Below are positions 28,985-37,754 of a stretch of 64,000 nucleotides of DNA, piece by piece (within the stretch, counting starts at the first letter, position 1; every line of letters begins with the position of its first letter). The translations under genes and the position numbers were made by a program. The notes beneath the pieces are model-generated. The model did not search any database. It saw only the letters and a program-made list of their open reading frames with translations, and was not told the origin of the DNA. The stretch is from SIG672 sp045657105 (GTDB lineage Bacteria; Bacillota; Clostridia; Oscillospirales; CAG-272): contig JAZOSN010000059.1 of assembly GCA_045657105.1 (NCBI GenBank), positions 37,704 through 101,703 on the forward strand. The letters run 5' to 3'.

Positions 28985-30757
28985 ATGGTAGAAGGAAGAA
29001 TAGTCAAGGTTTCCGGCCCTCTGGTTATCGCAGAGGGTATGAGAGAGGCTAATATGTTCGACGTCGTGCGCGTCGGTGAAGCCAAGCTCATCGGAGAAAT
29101 AATAGAAATGCACGGCGACAGAGCCTCGATACAGGTATACGAGGAAACCGCCGGCATCGGTCGCGGTGACAAGGTCATCTCGACCGGAGCTCCCCTTTCG
29201 GTCGAGCTCGGCCCCGGTCTTATAACCGGTATTTACGACGGAATTCAGCGTCCTCTCGACGTTATTTATGAAAAATACGGCACTAACATAATCAAGGGTA
29301 TCGACGTTCCCGCACTCTCTACGGAAAAGGTCTGGTCCTTTGAGGCGAGCGTAAACGTAGGTGACGAAGTCGTCGGCGGTGATGTTTACGGAACCGTTCG
29401 CGAGAACGAGCTCGTAGTTCACAAAATACTTGTTCCGCCCAAGACATCAGGTAAGATAATCGCCATTGAAAGCGGCGACTATACCATAAAGGATGTTATC
29501 GGAAAGCTCGAAACGGCAAGCGGCGAGATAATCGACATCACCCTTTCTCAGAAGTGGCCGGTACGTATTGCACGTCCCTACTCTGAAAAGCTTCCCCCTG
29601 TAACTCCTCTGGTAACCGGTCAGCGCTCGATAGATACGCTTTTTGCTCTTGCAAAAGGCGGTACCGCCTGCGTTCCCGGTCCTTTCGGAAGCGGAAAGAC
29701 AGTCGTTCAGCATCAGCTCGCAAAATGGAGCGACGTTGACATCGTTGTTTACGTCGGTTGCGGCGAGCGCGGAAACGAGATGACTGACGTTCTTCTCGAA
29801 TTTCCCGAGCTTCGCGACCCAAAAAGCGGCGAGTCGCTTATGAAGCGTACAGTTCTTATAGCAAACACCTCGGATATGCCGGTTGCGGCGCGTGAAGCCT
29901 CGATATACACCGGTATAACGATAGCAGAATATTTCAGAGATATGGGATACTCGGTCGCGGTAATCGCCGACTCGACCTCGCGCTGGGCAGAAGCACTGCG
30001 CGAGATGTCCGGCCGTCTTGAAGAAATGCCCGGCGAAGAGGGCTATCCCGCATACCTCACCTCCCGTCTTGCTCAGTTCTACGAAAGAGCCGGACAGGTC
30101 GTTTGTCTTGGAAACGACAAACGAGTCGGCGCGGTATCTGCAATCGGAGCGGTTTCCCCTCCCGGCGGTGACCTTTCCGAGCCTGTCGCTCAGGCAACGC
30201 TCCGTATAGTCAAGGTATTCTGGGGACTCGACGCATCTCTTGCTTACCGCCGTCACTTCCCTGCCATCAACTGGCTTTCCTCCTATTCGCTCTACCGTGA
30301 CCGCTTTGCCGAGTGGTTCTCGACAAACGTTTCTCCCGAGTGGAACGACAACACAGCTAAATTTATGAAGATACTCCAAGAAGAAAGCGAGCTCGACGAG
30401 ATCGTAAAGCTCGTCGGTATGGACGCTCTTTCATCTAGCGATAGACTCACTCTCGAGGTTGCGCGCTCTATCCGCGAGGACTACCTACAACAGAACGCTT
30501 TCGAGGACATCGACTCGTACACTCCTCTCGAAAAGCAGGATAAAATGATGAAGCTTATCCTCTACTTCCACGAAAAAGCCTCAGAGGCTCTTTCGAAGGG
30601 TGCGGACATCGAGGATATTGCAAACCTCGCAGTCAGAGAGCAGATCGGACGTGCCAAGGGCATAGAAAGTGAAAACTTCTCCGCGGCATTCGATGCTATT
30701 GTAAGAGAGATCGACAAAGAGCTTGACAATGCCGTTTCCAAGTCATCTCAGATCTGA
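28985..30757 (+). CDS. V-type ATPase catalytic subunit A
   Basis: Subunit A carries the ATP-hydrolysing sites of the A3B3 head. The 590 residues are full length. The N-terminal beta-barrel (to about 75) is followed by the bulge domain typical of A subunits and by the nucleotide-binding domain with P-loop GPFGSGKT near residue 235. The catalytic Glu is in VYVGCGERGNEMTDVL, and the Walker B region is VAVIADSTSRWAEALRE. The C-terminal helical domain begins after WLSSYSLY. It lies between the F and B genes in the conserved order. Confidence 0.98.
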   Translation: MVEGRIVKVSGPLVIAEGMREANMFDVVRVGEAKLIGEIIEMHGDRASIQVYEETAGIGRGDKVISTGAPLSVELGPGLITGIYDGIQRPLDVIYEKYGTNIIKGIDVPALSTEKVWSFEASVNVGDEVVGGDVYGTVRENELVVHKILVPPKTSGKIIAIESGDYTIKDVIGKLETASGEIIDITLSQKWPVRIARPYSEKLPPVTPLVTGQRSIDTLFALAKGGTACVPGPFGSGKTVVQHQLAKWSDVDIVVYVGCGERGNEMTDVLLEFPELRDPKSGESLMKRTVLIANTSDMPVAAREASIYTGITIAEYFRDMGYSVAVIADSTSRWAEALREMSGRLEEMPGEEGYPAYLTSRLAQFYERAGQVVCLGNDKRVGAVSAIGAVSPPGGDLSEPVAQATLRIVKVFWGLDASLAYRRHFPAINWLSSYSLYRDRFAEWFSTNVSPEWNDNTAKFMKILQEESELDEIVKLVGMDALSSSDRLTLEVARSIREDYLQQNAFEDIDSYTPLEKQDKMMKLILYFHEKASEALSKGADIEDIANLAVREQIGRAKGIESENFSAAFDAIVREIDKELDNAVSKSSQI

Positions 30758-30789
30758 AAATTCATAAGTAAGCTTAATATGGAGAAATT

Positions 30790-32169
30790 ATGATAAGAGA
30801 ATACAGAACAATAGAAGAAGTCGCCGGACCTCTGATGCTTATAAAGCAGATCGACGGCGTAAAATACGACGAGCTCGGCGAGATCGAGCTCGAAAACGGC
30901 GAGATCCGCCGTTGCCGCGTGCTTGAAGTAAACGGCTCGAACGTACTCGTTCAGCTCTTCGACAATGCGGCAGGACTAAACCTCTCGACAAGCAAGGTGC
31001 GTTTTTCCGGTCACGGAGTTCAGCTCCCCGTTTCGCAGGATATGCTCGGTCGAGTATTCAACGGAATGGGCGAGCCGATAGACGACGGTCCGCGCATCAT
31101 TCCCGAAAAGACACTTGATATAAACGGAACACCTATAAATCCGGCGGCACGTATGTATCCCGACGAATTTATTCAGACGGGTATTTCGACGATCGACGGA
31201 CTCAACACCCTCGTTCGCGGACAGAAGCTCCCGATCTTCTCGGGCTCAGGTCTGCCGCACGCAAATCTTGCGGCACAGATCGCGCGTCAGGCTAAGGTTC
31301 GCGGAAAGGACGAGAAGTTTGCGGTTGTTTTCGCGGCTATCGGTATCACCTTCGAGGAGGCGGATTTCTTCATTTCCGACTTCAAAAAGACGGGCGCTAT
31401 CGACAGAACCGTACTTTTTATCAACCTTGCGAGCGACTCGGCTATCGAGCGTATAACGACTCCCCGTATGGCACTTACCGCCGCAGAGCATCTTGCATTT
31501 GACTGCGGAATGCACGTCCTTGTAATTATGACTGATATTACGAACTACGCGGAAGCACTCCGCGAGGTATCGGCGGCGCGCAAAGAGGTTCCCGGACGCC
31601 GCGGCTATCCCGGAAACCTTTATACAGACCTCGCAACAATGTACGAGCGTGCGGGAAGAAAGAAGGGCTCGGACGGAAGTATCACTATGATCCCGATACT
31701 CACAATGCCCGAGGACGACAAGACTCACCCTATCCCCGACCTTACCGGATACATCACCGAAGGACAGATAATCCTCTCTCGTGATCTTTACCGCAAGGGC
31801 ATGGCTCCGCCGGTTGACGTTCTGCCCTCTCTTTCGCGTCTGAAAGACAAGGGTATCGGCGACGGCAAAACACGTGCGGATCACGCTAACGTAATGAACC
31901 AGCTCTTCTCAAACTATGCGAGAGGCAAAGAGGCAAAGGAGCTTATGGTCGTTCTCGGAGAGGCGGCGCTTTCTCCTATGGACCGCCTTTACGCCAAATT
32001 CTCCGAAGAGTTCGAGGATCAGTATATAAATCAGGGCTTCTATGAAAACCGCGATATTGAGGAAACTCTCGACATCGGTTGGAAGCTGCTTTCGATACTG
32101 CCAAGGAGCGAGCTCAAAAGAATCAAGCCTGAATTTATTGAAAAGTATTATCAGGAGAAAAACGATTAA
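30790..32169 (+). CDS. V-type ATPase regulatory subunit B
   Basis: Subunit B alternates with A in the head and binds nucleotide without hydrolysis. The 459 residues are full length. In place of a functional P-loop it has FSGSGLPHANLAAQIARQA, as expected for B subunits. Other marks are LVIMTDITNYAEALREVSAA and PGRRGYPGNLYTDLA, followed by ILTMPEDDKTHPIPDLTGYI. It is 32 bp after the A gene, with GGAGA before the ATG. Confidence 0.98.
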   Translation: MIREYRTIEEVAGPLMLIKQIDGVKYDELGEIELENGEIRRCRVLEVNGSNVLVQLFDNAAGLNLSTSKVRFSGHGVQLPVSQDMLGRVFNGMGEPIDDGPRIIPEKTLDINGTPINPAARMYPDEFIQTGISTIDGLNTLVRGQKLPIFSGSGLPHANLAAQIARQAKVRGKDEKFAVVFAAIGITFEEADFFISDFKKTGAIDRTVLFINLASDSAIERITTPRMALTAAEHLAFDCGMHVLVIMTDITNYAEALREVSAARKEVPGRRGYPGNLYTDLATMYERAGRKKGSDGSITMIPILTMPEDDKTHPIPDLTGYITEGQIILSRDLYRKGMAPPVDVLPSLSRLKDKGIGDGKTRADHANVMNQLFSNYARGKEAKELMVVLGEAALSPMDRLYAKFSEEFEDQYINQGFYENRDIEETLDIGWKLLSILPRSELKRIKPEFIEKYYQEKND

Positions 32170-32197
32170 AATCCAGTAGAAACCGAGGAAAAAGCCT

Positions 32198-32872
32198 ATG
32201 GCTGAAATTCGCGTAAATCCCACGCGTATGGAAATGAAGCGCATAAATGCGAGGCTAACCACCGCAAGACGCGGTCACAAGCTTCTCAAAGACAAGCAAG
32301 ATGAGCTTATGAAGCTTTTCCTTGAAGTCGTGCGCCAGAACAAAGCCCTGCGCGAGGATATAGAAAAAAGAATAATGAGCGTCCACCGGAGCTTCACACT
32401 CGCTTCTGCGGTAAGCTCGCCGAAAATGCTCGAAGAAGCGCTTATGCTCCCGAAAAGCGAATGCTCACTTAACGTCGAATATAAAAATATGATGAGCGTA
32501 AACGTTCCCGTATATAAGTTCGACATAGTAGGCAGCGAAGGCGGCGGCTATAACTACGGCTTTGCCTTTACGCCCGGAGAGCTTGACGACGCGGTCGGAG
32601 AGTTGACCGAGCTTCTTCCCGATATGATAAAGCTCGCAGAAACCGAAAAGACCGCTCAGATGCTTGCGGAGGAGATCGAAAAGACTCGCCGCCGTGTCAA
32701 CGCGCTCGAATACATTATGATACCTCAGTACGAGAAAACCATAAAGACGATAAAAATGAAGCTTGACGAAGTAGAGCGCGGAAATACTACCCGCCTTATG
32801 AAGGTCAAGGACCTTATGCTCGAAGCACAGATAAAGCAAAAGCATAAGGGCGATCAGACAGACCGGTATTAA
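32198..32872 (+). CDS. V-type ATPase central stalk subunit D
   Basis: Subunit D is the rotating axle of the head. The 224 residues show the family pattern: an N-terminal helix NPTRMEMKRINARLTTARRG with KLLKDKQDELMK, a middle globular part, and a long C-terminal helix with RRRVNALEYIMIPQYEKTI that pairs with the first in a coiled coil. The basic C-terminal tail is shared by relatives. It is the last gene of the operon. A hairpin 6 bp after the stop probably ends the transcript. Confidence 0.96.
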   Translation: MAEIRVNPTRMEMKRINARLTTARRGHKLLKDKQDELMKLFLEVVRQNKALREDIEKRIMSVHRSFTLASAVSSPKMLEEALMLPKSECSLNVEYKNMMSVNVPVYKFDIVGSEGGGYNYGFAFTPGELDDAVGELTELLPDMIKLAETEKTAQMLAEEIEKTRRRVNALEYIMIPQYEKTIKTIKMKLDEVERGNTTRLMKVKDLMLEAQIKQKHKGDQTDRY

Positions 32873-32878
32873 AGCTAC

Positions 32879-32907
32879 GCCCTCTGCTCGTTTTTCGGGC
32901 AGAGGGC
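32879..32907 (+). terminator. Hairpin after the V-ATPase operon
   Basis: GCCCTCTGC and GCAGAGGGC pair around a T-rich loop. The plus strand lacks a clean T-run after the stem, so this may be a weak terminator or a mRNA 3' stabiliser. Confidence 0.5.
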
Positions 32908-33025
32908 TACCCTCTATATCTTACATGACAGACTAAATATTGAAAATTTACGGAATACGGACAAACCGCGCAAAATATAATTTATTACAGTTATTTATAA
33001 TTTATTTTGCGGAGGTTTATCTGAA

Positions 33026-33496
33026 ATGTTCGTTTATTCTTTCAAGGCATCGAGTCTTAAAGCCGCATTCACGCTCAGCTTCGCCGCGCTTATACTCGTT
33101 GCTCTCATTCTTGCCGTTCCGTCCTACGGAGCGATCGAAACCGACACCGACGGCATATCCTATTCGGGCGTAAAAAGCGCGTCTGACGCCGCCGAGTTTT
33201 TAAAGCAGTTCGGTTGGGAAGTGTCGGGTGAGCCGACAGAAAGCGTCGAAATCAAGGTTCCTTCCGATTTCGACAGTGTATTTACCGAGTACAACGAGAT
33301 CCAGAAACGACAGGGGCTTGATCTTGCAAAATACCGTCGCAAATCGGTAACGAGATACACCTTTGAGGTCAAAAACTTCGAGGGTGCAAGCGGTGAGGTA
33401 TTTGCAAGCGTCATAGTTTACAGAGGCAACGTCATAGCAGGCGACCTTTGTCAAAGCGGAGAAAACGGATTCGTTGTCGGCTTTGAAGGAAAATAA
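33026..33496 (+). CDS. DUF4830 family protein
   Basis: The 156-residue protein has an N-terminal membrane helix (about 12-33) that may be an uncleaved signal anchor, and an extracytoplasmic domain that matches DUF4830. Typical segments are FLKQFGWEVSGEPTESVEI, FTEYNEIQKRQGLDL and RYTFEVKNF, followed by IVYRGNVIAGDLCQ. Function is unknown; the family is found in spore-forming Clostridia. GCGGAGG precedes the ATG. It lies 35 bp upstream of an RNA methyltransferase gene and may share its transcript. Confidence 0.85.
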   Translation: MFVYSFKASSLKAAFTLSFAALILVALILAVPSYGAIETDTDGISYSGVKSASDAAEFLKQFGWEVSGEPTESVEIKVPSDFDSVFTEYNEIQKRQGLDLAKYRRKSVTRYTFEVKNFEGASGEVFASVIVYRGNVIAGDLCQSGENGFVVGFEGK

Positions 33497-33531
33497 AATC
33501 CATACGTTCAAAAGAAAGGAAAGAAGAGAAA

Positions 33532-34692
33532 ATGGAGCTTACCTATGTTGCCACCTGTCTTTTCGGACTTGAAAAATTTTTAGGAGAAGAAATTGACGCC
33601 CTCGGTTACAGGCGTATATCGACTATCGACGGTCGCGTGACCTTTGTCGGAGATATTTCGGCGGTAGCTCGTTGCAATATCGGTATGCGCTTTGCCGAGA
33701 GGCTTTATATAAAGCTCGGCGAGTTTACCGCCGACACGTTCGACTCGCTTTTTGAGGGCACGAAGGCTCTCCCTTGGGAGGATTTTATAGGACAGAGCGA
33801 TGCATTCCCCGTTTCGGGACACTCTGTTAAAAGCAAGCTTTTCAGTATTCCCGACTGTCAGTCGATAGTCAAAAAGGCGATAGTGGAGCGTCTTAAAACG
33901 AAATATCATATCTCGCTTTTCCCCGAGGATAACACGCTTTACAGAGTCGAGTTTTTCATTCTGAACGACGTGGCAAGCCTTATGATAGACACCTCGGGCG
34001 TTGCACTCCATAAGAGAGGCTACCGTCCCGCGTCGAACGCGGCACCTCTGCGCGAAACTCTCGCCGCCGCGCTCGTTAAGATCGCCCGACCGAGAGAGGA
34101 CGTGCTCTTCTGGGATCCTATGTGCGGCGCGGGAACTATCGCAATCGAAGCCGCGCTCATGCAGACAAATCGCGCCCCCGGTATGAACCGCCGCTTTGAC
34201 AGTGAAAAATTCCCTCAGATAGGGGCAAATATATGGAAAACGGCGCGCGAAGAGGCGCAGGATAATATAAAAACAGACTCGACATTTGAGGTCTACGCCT
34301 CGGATATTGATATGAGCTGTGTCGAGCTCACTCGCGAAAATATCCGCCGCGCAGGAGTCGGCGCACACGTCAAGGCGTTTGAGAGAAACGCTCTCGAAAT
34401 AAAGACCGGCGGCAGACGCGGCACGGTCGTATGCAATCCGCCGTACGGTGAGCGACTTTTCTCGATGGGGCAGGTCGAGGAGCTCTACCGAAATATGGGA
34501 CGCGCCTTTTCCCATCTCGACAACTGGCAGATATACGTTCTCACCTCTCACGAGGGCTTTGAGCGACTCTACGGACGGCGCGCGGACAAGGTCAGAAAGC
34601 TTTATAACGGTATGATAAAGTGTAATTTCTATCAATTTTTCAAAAAGCGCGACGACTTTCCGCCAAAATACAAAGGAAACTATAAGAAATGA
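33532..34692 (+). CDS. THUMP-domain class I RNA methyltransferase (RlmL-N/YpsC type)
   Basis: The 386 residues hold an N-terminal ferredoxin-like and THUMP RNA-binding part (about 1-155), and a Rossmann-type methyltransferase domain (about 160-380). The SAM-binding motif is WDPMCGAGTIAIEAAL and the catalytic motif is CNPPYGERL (NPPY), typical of N2-guanine or N6-adenine methyltransferases acting on rRNA. In B. subtilis the counterpart is YpsC. The exact rRNA site is not assignable from sequence. It overlaps the rlmD gene by 4 bp (ATGA), so the two are translationally coupled. Confidence 0.93.
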   Translation: MELTYVATCLFGLEKFLGEEIDALGYRRISTIDGRVTFVGDISAVARCNIGMRFAERLYIKLGEFTADTFDSLFEGTKALPWEDFIGQSDAFPVSGHSVKSKLFSIPDCQSIVKKAIVERLKTKYHISLFPEDNTLYRVEFFILNDVASLMIDTSGVALHKRGYRPASNAAPLRETLAAALVKIARPREDVLFWDPMCGAGTIAIEAALMQTNRAPGMNRRFDSEKFPQIGANIWKTAREEAQDNIKTDSTFEVYASDIDMSCVELTRENIRRAGVGAHVKAFERNALEIKTGGRRGTVVCNPPYGERLFSMGQVEELYRNMGRAFSHLDNWQIYVLTSHEGFERLYGRRADKVRKLYNGMIKCNFYQFFKKRDDFPPKYKGNYKK

Positions 34693-36014
34693 AGAAAAAC
34701 GATCTCTACACGGTAGAAATAAGTGATATGAACAACCTCGGCGCAGGCATCTGCAAGATCGACGGCAAGGTCGTCTTTGTTCGCGGCGGCGTTACGGGGG
34801 ACAAGCTTGAAATCGGCATAATAAAAAATCTTTCGGACTATGCGGTGGCGAGAGTGAATAAGATCCTCGAGCCCTCGCCTATCAGAGAAGAAAACACCTG
34901 CCCGTCATTTAAGCGTTGCGGCGGCTGCTCCTTCCGTCACGTCAGATACGAAAGTGAAAAGCTTTTTAAGAAAAACTACGTGGAAAACGCCTTTAAAAAG
35001 GTCGGACTTGCGGTGGAGATCGAGGACATTCTATCAACAGACTGTCCCGACTCTTACCGAAACAAGGTGCAATACCCCGTCGGAGAGAACTGGAAGATAG
35101 GCTTTTTTGCCGAGCACTCTCACGAAATAGTCGAGGTTTCAGACTGCATGGCACAGGATAAAGAATTTGACGCAATTCTCGACGAAATAGTAAAATTCGG
35201 CAGAGAAAACAGAATCTCAACCTACGATTTTGAGAGCGGAAAAGGACTCGTGCGCCATATTTACCTGCGAAAAGGTCGCGGAAGCGGTGAGATCATGGTC
35301 TGCCTCGTTATAAACGGCAAAAGTATTCCGCACTCGGACAAGCTTTGCAAAGCTCTCGCCGAGCGCTTCCCTGCTATAAAATCAATAATTCTTAATATAA
35401 ACGAAAAGCGCACGAACGTAATTCTCGGCGATAAAAACGTCACCCTTTGGGGCAAGGATACCATCGAGGACATCTTCTGCGGACTGAAAGTAAAGATCTC
35501 GCCGAGATCATTCTATCAGGTAAACAGAGAGTGCGCCGAGCTTATCTGCAAAAAGGCGGCAGAGCTAGCAGAGCTGAGTGCCGGCGAGCGACTTGTTGAC
35601 CTTTTCTGCGGTATCGGAACGATAGGTCTTTCGATGATAAAGAACTTTCCCGATGCCGAGCTTGTCGGAGTCGAGATAATTCCCGAGGCCGTCGAAAACG
35701 CGAAAGAAAACGCGGCGGCAAACGGTATGACTAACGCGAAATTCATCTGCGGCGATGCAAATTCTCCCGAAATTACAGGCGCAGACGTCATCGTGGTCGA
35801 TCCCCCTCGTAAGGGGTGCTCCGCCGAGCTTGTAAAGAAGATCTCCGAAATCGCGCCGCCGAGAGTCATTTACGTTTCCTGCAATCCCGATACCCTCGCC
35901 CGCGACTGTAAGGTGTTTAGCGAAAACGGATACAATGTCACGAAAGCCTTCGCGGCGGATATGTTTTCTCGGACGGGGCATGTGGAAAGTGTCGTTTGTC
36001 TGACGCGAAAATGA
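34689..36014 (+). CDS. rlmD: 23S rRNA (uracil-C5)-methyltransferase RlmD (RumA)
   Basis: The enzyme methylates C5 of a 23S rRNA uracil (U1939 in E. coli) using SAM. The 441 residues start with a TRAM RNA-binding domain (about 5-60), then the [4Fe-4S] cysteines Cys71, Cys77 and Cys80 (CPSFKRCGGCSF), and the methyltransferase domain. Motifs are VDLFCGIGTIGLSM, VVDPPRKGC and VIYVSCNPDTLARD, with the nucleophilic Cys in VSCNPDTLA. Firmicutes often have two paralogues (rlmD and rlmCD), so the exact target uracil is uncertain. The final codons, HVESVVCLTRK, are the known integration site of several mobile elements and are repeated twice downstream. Confidence 0.95.
   Translation: MKKNDLYTVEISDMNNLGAGICKIDGKVVFVRGGVTGDKLEIGIIKNLSDYAVARVNKILEPSPIREENTCPSFKRCGGCSFRHVRYESEKLFKKNYVENAFKKVGLAVEIEDILSTDCPDSYRNKVQYPVGENWKIGFFAEHSHEIVEVSDCMAQDKEFDAILDEIVKFGRENRISTYDFESGKGLVRHIYLRKGRGSGEIMVCLVINGKSIPHSDKLCKALAERFPAIKSIILNINEKRTNVILGDKNVTLWGKDTIEDIFCGLKVKISPRSFYQVNRECAELICKKAAELAELSAGERLVDLFCGIGTIGLSMIKNFPDAELVGVEIIPEAVENAKENAAANGMTNAKFICGDANSPEITGADVIVVDPPRKGCSAELVKKISEIAPPRVIYVSCNPDTLARDCKVFSENGYNVTKAFAADMFSRTGHVESVVCLTRK
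35979..36014 (+). repeat. rumA-type attachment site, copy 0 (in rlmD 3' end)
   Basis: Direct repeat with core AGTGTCGTTTGTCTGACG inside the last codons of rlmD (encoding HVESVVCLTRK and the stop). The core recurs at 37009-37026 and 38196-38213. Confidence 0.75.
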
Positions 36015-36126
36015 GTCAAAATTGGCTTAAAATAAGCAAAAACGAGCTTTTTTGAGTGATTTTTGAAAAGAGTTTCAAAAAACGGTGTTCAAAATCAAAA
36101 ATCGCCCTGATTTTTATCAGGGACAA

Positions 36127-36192
36127 ATGAGATTTTTGAGCAAGACTCGAAAATACAATTTACAGCAGTTTAGGATAACATATCGAAAGGAG
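36127..36192 (+). repeat. Cassette leader repeat, copy 1
   Basis: About 66 bp matching 37677-37736 with few changes. Shared segments are TTTTGAGC, ACTCGAAA, TTTACAGCAGTTT and ATAACATATCGA. It lies just before the ribosome binding site of the first cargo gene, so it may hold the promoter or an element end. CCCTGATTTTTATCAGGG just upstream is a hairpin that can end rlmD transcription. Confidence 0.7.
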
Positions 36193-36197
36193 AATAT

Positions 36198-36911
36198 ATG
36201 AAAGTCTCATTCACGCTTGGCAACGAAGAATTTGAGGACACTTTGGCTGTATCTGTAAATGGAAAAACAAAAGACCTGACTACGAAGGACAAGCAAGTTT
36301 CTTTTGATGTTCCAAACACCGATAAAATCGAGGTTCATGTTGAATACAAAAGGAACGATATACAACAGATTAAAAATCCTATTGGTCGTTTCTTTGCATA
36401 TTTGTTTTTCTTCTTGCTTTCTCCAATCATATTTTTTGCGGACAACGATAACGGAATCGGAATACATAAATTTTTCTATGATGCAAAGCCCTTTGATGTG
36501 AAAAAGACTTTCAAAATTGTACCGACAGAAAATATTGTTCTTAAATTTATTTCTCCCAAGTACGATAAAACAACAAGGCGATTTTCTGGCCCCGATATTG
36601 AAATTATAGGTATGGAAACGACTGATGTGACGATTTGCTCTGAGTACAATCAAGCATCGTTCAAAAAAGAGTTTAGACTGTATCATTATCCTGCCTATAC
36701 GATTTTATTTGCAATCATACTTGCATTAACAGTTTTAATGTCAGTTTGTCTTTTCGCCCAATTTTCTCCTTTTGATTTATTCGGTGTGATTGGAATGTCA
36801 TTTTGTTGTGTGGTCATGCTGGCACTTCTGATTGTGTTTATTTGCTTATTTGTTTCCACGCACAGACTGTTTAGACAGATTGATTACAATTTAAGCAAGA
36901 ATTTGAAGTAA
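36198..36911 (+). CDS. Unknown membrane protein, cassette 1 cargo
   Basis: The 237 residues have a beta-rich N-terminus (1-55), a membrane helix near 62-80, a second soluble part with VKKTFKIVPTENIVLKF, and two more helices (about 170-190 and 195-220). No family is recognised. Its codon use is AT-rich and unlike the neighbouring rRNA methyltransferase genes, with many AAA, TTT and ATT codons, which suggests recent transfer. It starts 5 nt after GAAAGGAG and lies between the leader repeat and the second attachment-like repeat, as the only gene of cassette 1. Confidence 0.75.
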   Translation: MKVSFTLGNEEFEDTLAVSVNGKTKDLTTKDKQVSFDVPNTDKIEVHVEYKRNDIQQIKNPIGRFFAYLFFFLLSPIIFFADNDNGIGIHKFFYDAKPFDVKKTFKIVPTENIVLKFISPKYDKTTRRFSGPDIEIIGMETTDVTICSEYNQASFKKEFRLYHYPAYTILFAIILALTVLMSVCLFAQFSPFDLFGVIGMSFCCVVMLALLIVFICLFVSTHRLFRQIDYNLSKNLK

Positions 36912-36974
36912 AAATAAAAAAATTGAGCATCGAAAATATACCTTTTGGAGTTACACCCCCCTTTTTTGGCACAA

Positions 36975-37028
36975 AAATATACCTTTTGGAGTCTTGACCC
37001 ACGTTGAGAGTGTCGTTTGTCTGACGCG
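36975..37028 (+). repeat. rumA-type attachment site, copy 1
   Basis: A 54-bp direct repeat beginning AAATATACCTTTTGGAGTC and ending in the core AGTGTCGTTTGTCTGACG. Read in frame it encodes LTHVESVVCLTR, that is, a spare rlmD C-terminus without a gene. It matches 38162-38212. A fragment of its left part (AAAATATACCTTTTGGAGT) also lies at 36934-36952. Confidence 0.75.
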
Positions 37029-37043
37029 GTCAGACAAAGCGAC

Positions 37044-37310
37044 GTGATATGGGCGCGTTGCGCCGTAATATAAAATTCCTTACGGAATTCGTGATATGCA
37101 CCTGTCGGTGCGTGATATGGACACCTTACGGTGTCGTGATATGGCTCTGCGGAGCCGTAAGGAATTTTCACGCTCCACGCGCACGAAGTGCACATATCAC
37201 GCCGAGCAACGCGAGGCTATATCACGCTTGCGTAGCAAGCATATCACGCGCGGCGAAGTTGCGCTATATCACGACGGCAACGCCGTCTATATCACTCCGC
37301 CGCAGGTGGA
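37044..37310. repeat. Two-armed array of heptamers and mini-hairpins
   Basis: The left arm has GTGATAT at 37044, 37091, 37112 and 37136, with a GTAATAT variant at 37065. The right arm has the complement ATATCAC at 37194, 37219, 37241, 37266 and 37289. Spaces between heptamers hold 11-16 bp hairpins with differing stems, for example GCACC/GGTGC, GACACC/GGTGTC, GCTTGC/GCAAGC and GACGGC/GCCGTC. A 12-bp inverted repeat AAAATTCCTTAC (37072-37083) and GTAAGGAATTTT (37157-37168) adds a larger fold. The array stops 7 bp before the ribosome binding site of the four-helix-bundle gene. Confidence 0.85.
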
Positions 37311-37326
37311 CCAAAAAGGAGTATTT

Positions 37327-37680
37327 ATGGCAAAAACCTCACACGAACTTGCGATCGAATTTGCAGTTGAGATTACTGAATTATGCTCAAAAATAAAAGG
37401 ACGTCCTGAATATACAAAGCAACTTATTCGCAGTGCATCTTCAATCGGCGCGAATATAGCGGAGGCAAAATATGCCGAGAGTAATGCTGACTTTGTTCAT
37501 AAGCTCGAAATAGCTCAAAAGGAAGCGAACGAAGCCGAAACTTGGCTTAGTGTTTTATGTAAGAGCGGTATTATTGATGAGCTTACTTTCAAATCCCTAC
37601 GAAACAAGTGTGGTAAGATCCGAAGAATGTTGATTGCTTCGATTACCACTGTTAAGTCCAAAATAAACGGACAAAAGTGA
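37327..37680 (+). CDS. Four-helix-bundle protein (S23/Avd-like), cassette 2
   Basis: The 117 residues match the four-helix-bundle family (TIGR02436 type). That family includes proteins encoded in 23S rRNA intervening sequences and is related to Avd, the pentameric accessory protein of diversity-generating retroelements. The hallmark SASSIGANIAEAKYAESNADFVHKL is seen in parts: RSASSIGANIAEA (about 37-49), FVHKLEIAQKEANEAETWL (about 59-77). GGAG lies 7 nt before the ATG at 37327. An in-frame extension through the hairpin array is open but has no start signal. No reverse transcriptase or template repeat is nearby, so it is not part of a complete diversity-generating element. Confidence 0.9.
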   Translation: MAKTSHELAIEFAVEITELCSKIKGRPEYTKQLIRSASSIGANIAEAKYAESNADFVHKLEIAQKEANEAETWLSVLCKSGIIDELTFKSLRNKCGKIRRMLIASITTVKSKINGQK

Positions 37681-37736
37681 GTTTTGAGCGAAACTCGAAA
37701 GTGCATTTTACAGCAGTTTGGTATAACATATCGAGA
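37670..37736 (+). repeat. Cassette leader repeat, copy 2
   Basis: Begins inside the last codons of the four-helix-bundle gene (GGACAAAAGTGA) and continues GTTTTGAGC to ATAACATATCGA, matching the copy at 36121-36185. It lies just upstream of the DMP19-like gene. Confidence 0.7.
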
Positions 37737-37754
37737 AAAAGGATTTTTATATTT

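Noticed and set aside
37044..37310. CRISPR array
   Set aside because: Units are only 7 bp, spacers are self-complementary hairpins, the two arms are inverted, and no cas gene is near.
37096..37326. N-terminal extension of the four-helix-bundle protein through the hairpin array
   Set aside because: The reading frame is open, but the family begins near the ATG at 37327, which has its own GGAG site.
37327..37680. Complete diversity-generating retroelement
   Set aside because: No reverse transcriptase and no template/variable repeat pair are in the window; only the Avd-like fold suggests a link.
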